Below, piece after piece: positions 1 through 5,902 of a stretch of 23,109 nt of DNA (the first letter of the stretch is position 1; every line of letters begins with the position of its first letter). The position numbers and the translations under genes are program-made. The stretch is from Actinomycetes bacterium (GTDB lineage: Bacteria; Actinomycetota; Actinomycetes; Propionibacteriales; Propionibacteriaceae). The notes beneath the pieces were generated by a model. It saw only the letters and a program-made list of their open reading frames with translations. It was not told the origin of the DNA and did no database searches. The stretch is from assembly GCA_023436925.1 (NCBI GenBank), contig JAEZHJ010000206.1, positions 1 to 23,109 on the forward strand. Reading direction: 5' to 3'.

Positions 1-339
1 CTGGCCGCCTCGATGGGCCAGTTCCTGCTCTGCGCCGGCACCAAGGGCAAGCGCTACGCCCTGCCGCACGCGCGGATCATGATGCACCAGCCCTCGTCCG
101 GCATGGGCGGCTCGGCGTCCGACATCAAGATCCAGGCGCAGCAGTCGCTCTACATCAAGCAGATCCTGCTCGACCTGATCGCCGAGCACACCGGCCAGCC
201 GCGCGAGCAGGTCGAGGCCGACGCCGACCGCGACCGCTGGTTCACCGCCGAGCAGGCCAAGGACTACGGGCTGGTCGACCAGGTGATCAAGAGCGCCCGC
301 GAGGCCGCCGACGACGGCCGTCCGGCCCGCAAGAACTAG
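1..339 (+). CDS. clpP1: ATP-dependent Clp protease proteolytic subunit ClpP1 (5' end missing)
   Basis: This is the C-terminal part of a ClpP serine peptidase; the reading frame is open to the first base, so the N-terminal half lies outside the window. ClpP forms the degradation chamber that cleaves proteins unfolded by ClpX or ClpC in the cytoplasm. The catalytic triad is visible: the Ser of LAASMG (codon 10-12, fourth visible residue), the His of IMMHQP 25 residues later, and the Asp of DRDRWF 74 residues after the Ser. These spacings match the family. The end of the protein has the usual AKDYGLVDQV motif. It is followed 19 nt later by clpP2, the normal actinobacterial arrangement in which two different ClpP rings combine. 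Naming it ClpP1 rests on gene order. The ATG at 13 is internal, not a start. Confidence 0.95.
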   Translation: MAASMGQFLLCAGTKGKRYALPHARIMMHQPSSGMGGSASDIKIQAQQSLYIKQILLDLIAEHTGQPREQVEADADRDRWFTAEQAKDYGLVDQVIKSAREAADDGRPARKN

Positions 340-358
340 CCCCGAGGACAGGTACCCG

Positions 359-967
359 ATGAACTACTACATCCCGCAGTGGGAAGAGCGCACGTCGTAC
401 GGCTTCCGCCGCATCGACCCCTACGCCAAGCTGTTCGAGGACCGCATCATCTACCTCGGCACCCCGATCTCCGACGACGTCGCCAACGCGGTGATCGCCC
501 AGCTGATGTGCCTGGAGTCGATGAACCCCGACCAGGACATCCAGATCTACATCAACAGCCCCGGTGGCTCGTTCACGGCGCTGACGGCGATCTACGACAC
601 GATGAACTTCATCAAGTCCGACGTGCAGACCGTGTGCATCGGTCAGGCTGCCTCCGCGGCCGCGATCCTGCTCGGCGCGGGCGCCCGCGGCAAGCGGATG
701 GCGCTCCCGAACAGCCGGATCCTCATCCACCAGCCCTACACCGAGGGCACCTTCGGCCAGACCTCCGACATCGAGATCCAGGCCAACGAGATCCTCCGGA
801 TGCGCGAGCTGCTCGAGAAGATGATCAGCGACCACAGCGGCCGCTCGATCGAGCAGGTCAGCCGCGACATCGAGCGCGACAAGATCCTCACCGCGGAGCA
901 GGCCGTCGAGTACGGTCTGATCGACGCGGTGATCGAGTCTCGCAAGGGCGCGCCCGCCCTCGCCTGA
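359..967 (+). CDS. clpP2: ATP-dependent Clp protease proteolytic subunit ClpP2
   Basis: A complete 202-residue ClpP subunit. The ATG is preceded by a GAGG-type ribosome binding site around 344-347. The triad is Ser99 (GQAASAAA), His124 (ILIHQP) and Asp174 (IERDKIL); the Ser-to-Asp spacing is one residue longer than in ClpP1 because of an extra residue in the loop after HQP. The INSPGG motif at 66-70 is the oxyanion-hole region. The gene lies 19 nt after clpP1 and is probably cotranscribed with it. In mycobacteria ClpP1 and ClpP2 form a mixed tetradecamer that is essential; a similar partnership here is inferred from the pairing. No propeptide is obvious. Confidence 0.97.
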   Translation: MNYYIPQWEERTSYGFRRIDPYAKLFEDRIIYLGTPISDDVANAVIAQLMCLESMNPDQDIQIYINSPGGSFTALTAIYDTMNFIKSDVQTVCIGQAASAAAILLGAGARGKRMALPNSRILIHQPYTEGTFGQTSDIEIQANEILRMRELLEKMISDHSGRSIEQVSRDIERDKILTAEQAVEYGLIDAVIESRKGAPALA

Positions 968-973
968 CCGTAC

Positions 974-1000
974 GCCGGGCGGGGCGCCGCCCCGTCCGGC
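974..1000 (+). terminator. GC-rich hairpin directly after clpP2
   Basis: Bases 974-985 pair with 989-1000 in a 12-bp stem (one G-U pair) around a GCC loop, starting 6 nt after the clpP2 stop. There is no T-run after it. In high-GC bacteria such U-less hairpins can act as weak terminators or as 3' ends that protect mRNA, so partial termination between clpP2 and clpX is plausible but unproven. Confidence 0.5.
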
Positions 1001-1015
1001 ACCCGACCGCCGTGT

Positions 1016-1037
1016 TGTGTCCCCCTCGGGGGACACA
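1016..1037 (+). promoter_or_regulatory. Second perfect hairpin in the clpP2-clpX gap
   Basis: TGTGTCCCCC at 1016-1025 is exactly complementary to GGGGGACACA at 1028-1037, giving a 9-10 bp stem with a CTCG or TC loop. It lies 86 nt before the clpX start. It could be a second attenuator or terminator hairpin, a structured clpX leader, or an operator. No T-tract follows. A short CGGTACCG palindrome (1040-1047) lies next to it. Confidence 0.4.
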
Positions 1038-1122
1038 CGCGGTACCGTCGGAGGGGCCCAGGCCCCGCCCCTGCAGCAGTGGCTCGAAGTACCGGGCTCG
1101 AACAACCGGAGGATGACCGCCC

Positions 1123-2424
1123 GTGGCACGTATCGGTGACGGAGGCGACCTGCTCAAGTGCTCTTTTTGTGGCAAGAGCCAGAAGCAGGTGAAGAAGCTC
1201 ATCGCGGGTCCCGGCGTCTACATCTGCGACGAGTGCATCGACCTGTGCAACGAGATCATCGAGGAGGAGCTCAACGAGGGCGCCGAGGTCGGCCTCGACG
1301 AGCTCCCCAAGCCGCGGGAGATCTTCGAGTTCCTCAACTCCTACGTGATCGGCCAGGAGCAGGCCAAGAAGTCGCTCGCCGTCGCGGTCTACAACCACTA
1401 CAAGCGCGTCCAGGCCGGGCTCCAGCCCGCCGGCGCGTCCGGGCCCGGGAAGCACAGCAAGGACGAGGTCGTCGAGGTCGCGAAGTCCAACATCCTCGTC
1501 ATCGGTCCGACCGGCTGCGGCAAGACCTACCTCGCCCAGACCCTGGCCCGGATGCTCAACGTGCCCTTCGCGATCGCCGACGCGACCGCGCTGACGGAGG
1601 CGGGCTACGTCGGTGAGGACGTCGAGAACATCCTGCTGAAGCTGATCCAGGCCGCCGACTACGACGTCAAGAAGGCCGAGACCGGCATCATCTACATCGA
1701 CGAGATCGACAAGGTGGCCCGCAAGAGCGAGAACCCGTCGATCACGCGTGACGTCTCCGGCGAGGGCGTCCAGCAGGCGCTGCTGAAGATCCTGGAGGGC
1801 ACCACCGCGTCCGTCCCCCCGCAGGGTGGCCGCAAGCACCCGCACCAGGAGTTCATCCAGATCGACACCACGAACATCCTGTTCATCGTCGGCGGCGCCT
1901 TCTCCGGGCTGGAGGAGATCATCAACGCCCGGGTCGGCAAGCGGCCGCTCGGCTTCAACAACGACGCCGCGGTGCGCCGGGCCGAGTCGACCAACCCGTT
2001 CCAGGAGGTCCGTCCCGAGGACCTGCACAAGTTCGGCCTGATCCCGGAGTTCATCGGCCGGTTGCCGATGATCTCCACCGTCGAGGCGCTGGACCGCGAG
2101 GCGCTGGTGCGGATCCTCGTCGAGCCCAAGAACGCGCTGGTCAAGCAATTCAAGCGCCTCTTCGAGCTGGACGGGGTCGACCTGGAGTTCACCCCGGAGG
2201 CGATCGAGGCGATCGCGCTGATGGCGCTGCAGCGGGGGATCGGAGCCCGTGGCCTGCGGTCCATCCTGGAGGAGATCCTGCTCAACGTGATGTACCACGT
2301 GCCCAGCGACGAGCACGTCGCCCAGGTGCTGGTCGACGCCGACGTGGTGAACCAGGGCGCCGCGCCGCGCCTGGTCTCCCGCGCCGAACTCAGCCGGGCC
2401 GAGCGACGCGACAAGACCGCCTGA
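1123..2424 (+). CDS. clpX: ATP-dependent Clp protease ATP-binding subunit ClpX
   Basis: A 433-residue AAA+ unfoldase, the usual ClpX length, which recognises tagged substrates and threads them into ClpP. The GTG start has a strong GGAGGA site at 1108-1113, 9 nt upstream. The N-terminal zinc-binding domain has Cys13, Cys16, Cys35 and Cys38. Walker A is GPTGCGKT (128-135), the pore loop is GYVG (161-164), Walker B is IIYIDEID (189-196), and a second pore loop carries RKH (237-239). The LGF tripeptide at 276-278 is the ClpP-docking loop (IGF or LGF in the family). Sensor 2 is GARGLR near the C-terminus. The gene follows clpP2 by 155 nt with hairpins between, so it may be partly uncoupled from clpP1P2. 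Confidence 0.98.
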   Translation: MARIGDGGDLLKCSFCGKSQKQVKKLIAGPGVYICDECIDLCNEIIEEELNEGAEVGLDELPKPREIFEFLNSYVIGQEQAKKSLAVAVYNHYKRVQAGLQPAGASGPGKHSKDEVVEVAKSNILVIGPTGCGKTYLAQTLARMLNVPFAIADATALTEAGYVGEDVENILLKLIQAADYDVKKAETGIIYIDEIDKVARKSENPSITRDVSGEGVQQALLKILEGTTASVPPQGGRKHPHQEFIQIDTTNILFIVGGAFSGLEEIINARVGKRPLGFNNDAAVRRAESTNPFQEVRPEDLHKFGLIPEFIGRLPMISTVEALDREALVRILVEPKNALVKQFKRLFELDGVDLEFTPEAIEAIALMALQRGIGARGLRSILEEILLNVMYHVPSDEHVAQVLVDADVVNQGAAPRLVSRAELSRAERRDKTA

Positions 2425-2440
2425 GCCCGTCCCCGAGACC

Positions 2441-2473
2441 ACAGAACGCGCCGCTGGAAGCGGCGCGTTCTGT
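2441..2473. terminator. Strong terminator between clpX and the convergent regulator gene
   Basis: ACAGAACGCGCCGCT (2441-2455) pairs perfectly with 2459-2473 around a GGA loop, a 15-bp stem. It begins 16 nt after the clpX stop and lies 34 nt past the stop of the minus-strand regulator. Because it is symmetrical and lies between convergent genes, it can serve both. The T-tract is weak (CGTTGTC). Confidence 0.85.
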
Positions 2474-2507
2474 CGTTGTCGGCCCGGATCCGGGTGCCGG
2501 CCCCCGG

Positions 2508-3224
2508 TCAGCGGGGAACGCCGTTGCCGGCGCTGCGCAGCGGCGCAGCCTCCGGCAGCAGGCCGTTGGCCCGCGCCACCCCGACCGCGACCAGCCGGTC
2601 GTGCACCCCGAGCTTGCGGTAGATATTGCCCAGGTGCTTGTGGACGGTACGCGGCGACAGGTTGAGCCGGGAAGCGATCGACGTGGCCAGCAGGCCGCGG
2701 GCGAGTAGCTCGAGCACCTGGCGTTCCCGCTCGGTGATGTTGAACTCGGCGCTGGTGGCGCGCTCCTGGGCGTACGCCTGTGCGGCCCGGGGCCACAGCA
2801 CCGCGAGCGGCCGGCAGGCCCGGTGCAGAAGCCGGCGGTCCTCCTCGTCGTAGGCGGCCGGACGGGCCAGCGCGATGATCCGGCTGAATCCCTCGATCGG
2901 CTCGTCGTCGTCCATCGGCTCGATCAGGACGAAAACCACGTGCCCGATTCCCTCGACCTCGTCGATCCGGAAATGACCCTCGATGCCGGACACGCCGACC
3001 ACCATGAGGTGGTCGAGCAGGTCCTGGGCGGTGTCCGGGTCGGGGATCTGCGCGATCGGCTCAAGGGCGCCGTCCTCGTCGTAGTAGACGCTGACAGCGG
3101 CCTGGGCGCCGACCGAGTGCGCCAGGTGCTCCAATACGGTCGCGTCGGCAGACATGCCCTTGTTCAGGGCGTCGATGGTGTCTGCCAGCATGTCCAGCAC
3201 CATTGATGCGGGATCAACAGTCAC
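2508..3224 (-). CDS. LuxR-family transcriptional regulator
   Basis: A 238-residue protein read from a GTG start at 3224-3222. The start was chosen because a purine-rich GGAAGGGGG site lies 5 nt upstream; a longer frame to 3290 has no comparable site. Residues 162-222 form a LuxR/GerE helix-turn-helix with the typical ITERERQVLELLARG opening and LSPRTVHKHLGNIYRKLGV recognition region. Residues 1-155 are a predicted alpha/beta sensory region, perhaps GAF-like, with no phospho-acceptor pattern I can assign. It diverges from ptsH-ptsI, so it may control itself or the PTS genes, but its ligand and targets are unknown. It is convergent with clpX across a shared terminator. Confidence 0.85.
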   Translation of the reverse strand: MTVDPASMVLDMLADTIDALNKGMSADATVLEHLAHSVGAQAAVSVYYDEDGALEPIAQIPDPDTAQDLLDHLMVVGVSGIEGHFRIDEVEGIGHVVFVLIEPMDDDEPIEGFSRIIALARPAAYDEEDRRLLHRACRPLAVLWPRAAQAYAQERATSAEFNITERERQVLELLARGLLATSIASRLNLSPRTVHKHLGNIYRKLGVHDRLVAVGVARANGLLPEAAPLRSAGNGVPR

Positions 3225-3328
3225 GGCAACCCCCTTCCGCGGGCAAAAATACGACCGCCAACAGTACTGGGGAAGATTACCCCGGTACAAGCGTTACCAC
3301 CGGTTCTGGAATGCCTTATTCAACCATT

Positions 3329-3380
3329 CAGCGGGCCAGTTCAATCCCGCATCCTCCCGGCCCTCCCGCAGCGGGCCGGT
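3329..3380. promoter_or_regulatory. Spaced direct repeat and inverted repeat in the regulator-ptsH gap
   Basis: CAGCGGGCC[A/G]GT occurs at 3329-3340 and 3369-3380, exactly 40 nt apart (about four helical turns). The second copy overlaps a perfect inverted repeat CCCGC-A-GCGGG at 3365-3375, and a further CCCGC half-site is at 3346-3350. The arrangement looks like a multi-site operator for the divergent regulator, immediately upstream of the proposed ptsH -10 box. This is inference from pattern only. Confidence 0.4.
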
Positions 3381-3386
3381 GGACGG

Positions 3387-3392
3387 TAGGTT
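3387..3392 (+). promoter_or_regulatory. Candidate -10 box for ptsH
   Basis: TAGGTT fits the actinobacterial TAnnnT -10 pattern. Transcription would begin near 3399-3400, giving a leader of about 25 nt that contains the GAAGGAG ribosome site (3411-3417). A small inverted repeat, GGTTG-AACG-CAACC (3389-3402), spans the predicted start point. I see no convincing -35 box. Confidence 0.4.
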
Positions 3393-3424
3393 GAACGCAA
3401 CCGGTGTCACGAAGGAGTAGCCCC

Positions 3425-3694
3425 ATGCCAAGTCGAACCGTCGCCATCGCCTCCGCTGTCGGACTCCACGCCCGCCCCGCCTCGCTCTTCGTGCAGGCTG
3501 CGACCGCCACCGGCCTGCCGGTGACCATCGCCAAGGAAGGCGGCAACCCGGTCGACGCCCGCAGCATCCTGATGGTGATGGCCCTGGGCGCCAAGAACGG
3601 CGAGGTCGTCACGTTGTCAGCCGAGGGTGAGGGGGCCGACGAGGCCCTCGACTCGCTGGTGGCGCTGCTCTCCCGGGATCTGGACGCGGAGTAG
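3425..3694 (+). CDS. ptsH: Phosphocarrier protein HPr
   Basis: An 89-residue HPr, the small cytoplasmic protein that carries phosphate from Enzyme I to sugar-specific EII permeases. The phospho-acceptor is His15 in GLHARPAS, at the canonical position. Ser47 in DARSILMVMALG corresponds to the regulatory Ser46 of Firmicutes HPr, although an HPr kinase is generally absent from actinobacteria, so its role here is doubtful. The ATG at 3425 is chosen over an upstream in-frame GTG (3404) because GAAGGAG at 3411-3417 lies 7 nt before it and the mature protein then has normal length. Only 4 nt separate it from ptsI, so the two form one operon. Confidence 0.96.
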   Translation: MPSRTVAIASAVGLHARPASLFVQAATATGLPVTIAKEGGNPVDARSILMVMALGAKNGEVVTLSAEGEGADEALDSLVALLSRDLDAE

Positions 3695-3698
3695 CCCG

Positions 3699-5387
3699 AT
3701 GGCCGGCATCGAGACCCGGACATTCCACGGCATCGGGGTCAGCGCCGGCACCGCAGTAGGCCCGCTGGTTGTTGTCAGCCCGCCCCCGGTCGCCCCCGCC
3801 GACGAAACCGCGTCCCCCGATCCGGCCACGGCCCTGGCCGAGGTCAAGCAGGTCCTCGAGGCCGTCGCCGGTGGCCTGGAGGCTCGAGCCGCCGTCGCCG
3901 GCGACCACGCGCGTCCGATCCTCGAAGCCGGCGCCATGATGGCCCGTGACCCCGGGCTGGCCAGTGGGATCGAGACCCAGTTGAACTCCGGCAAGGGTCC
4001 GGCGACCGCGGTCACCGCCGCCGTCGAGGAGATCGCCGCCATGTTCCTGGCGCTGGGCGGCTACATGGCCGAGCGGGTGGCAGACCTGCGCGACGTTCGC
4101 GACCGGACGGTGGCCCGGCTGCTCGGGCAGCCCGAGCCGGGTGTGCCCACACTCACCGAGCCGTCCATCCTGGCCGCCCACGACCTCGCCCCGGCGGAGA
4201 CCGCGACGCTGTCGGTCGACACCTGCCTGGGGATCGTCACCGCGGCCGGCGGCCCGACCAGCCACACCGCGATCCTCGCCTCCCAGCTCGGCATCCCGGC
4301 CGTCGTGCAGGCCACCGGCATCACCTCGGTCCCGCCGGGAACCGTGGTCGCGATCGACGGCGGGGTCGGCGAGGTCACCATCAACCCGACCCAGGAGGAA
4401 CAAGACCTGCTGCTGGAGCGGAAGCGCCGCCGCGAGGCTGCGCTGGCCGGAGGCACCGGCAAGGGGTCGACCAAGGACGGCTACCCGGTGGCCCTGCTGG
4501 CCAATATCGGCACGGCGGACGATGCCCGCAAGGCGGCCGCCCAGCCGGTCGAAGGGGTCGGGCTGTTCCGCACCGAGTTCGTCTTCCTCGACCGCGACAC
4601 GATGCCCACCGTCGAGGAGCAGACCAGGATCTACACCGAGGTCTTCGAAGCCTTCGGGGACCGCCGCATCGTGGTGCGCACCCTGGACGCCGGGGCCGAC
4701 AAGCCGCTGCGGTTCGCCGACCTCGGGCACGAGGAGAACCCGGCGCTGGGCCGACGCGGGTTGCGGCTGGGGATGATCCGCACCGACGTGATGGACGCCC
4801 AGCTGGAGGCCCTCGCGGCTGCCTACGAGGCGACGAAGGCCGACGTCCGGGTGATGGCCCCCATGGTGGCCACCGAGGCTGAGGCGATCTGGTTCGCCTC
4901 CCGGGTGCGCGGGCTCGGCCTGCCCAAGGTGGGTGTCATGATCGAGGTGCCGGCCGCGGCGATCCGGTCCCGCGGGATCCTGTACCACGTCGACTTCGCC
5001 TCGCTCGGCACCAACGACCTGTCGCAGTACACGATGGCCGCCGACCGGATGCAGGGCGAACTGGCCAGCCTGCTCGACCCGTTCGAGCCGGCCCTGCTGG
5101 ACGTGGTCGCGCTGGCCTGCGACGGCGGGCGGGCGATGGGCAAGCCGGTCGGGGTGTGCGGCGAGGCGGGCGGCGACCCGGCCCTGGCCCTTGTCCTGGT
5201 CGGGCTCGGGGTGTCCAGCCTGTCCATGGCTCCCGGCAAGGTGCCGGCGGTCCGCACGGCGCTCGCGCTGCACAGCCGGGAGCAGTGCCAGCAGATGGCA
5301 GCGGCGGCGCGGGCGTCGACCTCGCCGCTGGAAGCCAAGGCTGCGGTGCTCCGGCTGGCCGACCCGGTCCTGCGCGACCTGCTCTAG
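3699..5387 (+). CDS. ptsI: Phosphoenolpyruvate-protein phosphotransferase (PTS Enzyme I)
   Basis: A 562-residue Enzyme I (E. coli protein 575), which takes phosphate from PEP and passes it to HPr. The N-terminal part holds the HPr-binding helices and the phospho-His domain, with active His189 in GGPTSHTAILASQ, the same number as in E. coli. The C-terminal PEP-binding barrel shows LFRTEFVFLDRD, the SLGTNDLSQYTMA signature, and the catalytic Cys487 in GVCGEAGGDP. The start is an ATG 4 nt after the ptsH stop, with GGAG at 3688-3691. No crr or EII gene is adjacent, so this is a stand-alone general PTS operon; sugar permeases must be elsewhere. It ends 35 nt before the convergent lipoprotein gene, and I see no strong terminator in that gap. 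Confidence 0.97.
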   Translation: MAGIETRTFHGIGVSAGTAVGPLVVVSPPPVAPADETASPDPATALAEVKQVLEAVAGGLEARAAVAGDHARPILEAGAMMARDPGLASGIETQLNSGKGPATAVTAAVEEIAAMFLALGGYMAERVADLRDVRDRTVARLLGQPEPGVPTLTEPSILAAHDLAPAETATLSVDTCLGIVTAAGGPTSHTAILASQLGIPAVVQATGITSVPPGTVVAIDGGVGEVTINPTQEEQDLLLERKRRREAALAGGTGKGSTKDGYPVALLANIGTADDARKAAAQPVEGVGLFRTEFVFLDRDTMPTVEEQTRIYTEVFEAFGDRRIVVRTLDAGADKPLRFADLGHEENPALGRRGLRLGMIRTDVMDAQLEALAAAYEATKADVRVMAPMVATEAEAIWFASRVRGLGLPKVGVMIEVPAAAIRSRGILYHVDFASLGTNDLSQYTMAADRMQGELASLLDPFEPALLDVVALACDGGRAMGKPVGVCGEAGGDPALALVLVGLGVSSLSMAPGKVPAVRTALALHSREQCQQMAAAARASTSPLEAKAAVLRLADPVLRDLL

Positions 5388-5422
5388 CCGGTCCGGCGGG
5401 GCTGGGGGACCCGCGTGGCGGG

Positions 5423-5902
5423 CTACTTCTTGACGCCCTCCAGCGAGCCCTCGATCTTGCCGCCCTCCTTGCCGGCCAGGCAGGTGACGGCCCGGTCGCC
5501 GGCCGAGTTCCAGGTCTGCTTGGTCGGTTGCAGCACGTTCAGGTCGTACTCAGACTTGGCGACCGAGACGCCGACGAACTTCTTGAACCGTGCCTGGCAG
5601 AACTCCTCGGCCTCGTCCTCGACCGCTCCCGCCCCCGGGTAGTCGTCACCGCCGAGTTCGGTGGCGGCGAAGACCTCCCAGGAGTGCGGCTGACCGCAGG
5701 GCAACAGCGGCACCTTCTCCACCGTCCCGGTGGTCAGCGGGCCCGTGCAGTCACCGACCTGGAGGGAGAAGGCATCGACCGGCGCGGGCGCGGTCACCTG
5801 GCCGGCGCTGTCGCGGGGACCTTGGGAGGCACAGCCGGACAGCGCGACGACCACGGCCAGGCCGAGCGGCCAGGCAGCCCGCCACCCGTGGCCGCGGCTC
5901 AT
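5423..5902 (-). CDS. Septum_form-family lipoprotein
   Basis: A 159-residue secreted lipoprotein. Residues 1-24 form a signal peptide with Arg residues, a hydrophobic core (PLGLAVVVA) and a lipobox LSGC, with Cys24 as the lipidated residue. After a Pro/Ala-rich linker, residues 43-142 resemble the actinobacterial Septum_form family: a QVGDC start, a CGQPHSWEVFA motif and four cysteines (52, 69, 102, 141) that could make two disulfides outside the membrane. The ATG overlaps the valS stop as ATGA, so translation is probably coupled. The family name comes from limited evidence on cell division and the function is not known. It is convergent with ptsI. Confidence 0.8.
   Translation of the reverse strand: MSRGHGWRAAWPLGLAVVVALSGCASQGPRDSAGQVTAPAPVDAFSLQVGDCTGPLTTGTVEKVPLLPCGQPHSWEVFAATELGGDDYPGAGAVEDEAEEFCQARFKKFVGVSVAKSEYDLNVLQPTKQTWNSAGDRAVTCLAGKEGGKIEGSLEGVKK

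Noticed and set aside
1081..1110. Possible tRNA fragment (GGCTCGAA ... GGGCTCGAAC)
   Set aside because: There is no acceptor stem or cloverleaf around it; only the T-loop-like wording is present.
736..2796. 686-codon minus-strand frame opposite clpX and clpP2
   Set aside because: It runs through the clpX terminator and two intact genes and has no domain.
3404..3424. Upstream GTG start for ptsH at 3404
   Set aside because: It lies before the GAAGGAG ribosome site and would add residues not found in HPr; His15 fits the ATG at 3425.
3609..5273. 554-codon minus-strand frame opposite ptsI
   Set aside because: Shadow of Enzyme I, which has all catalytic motifs.
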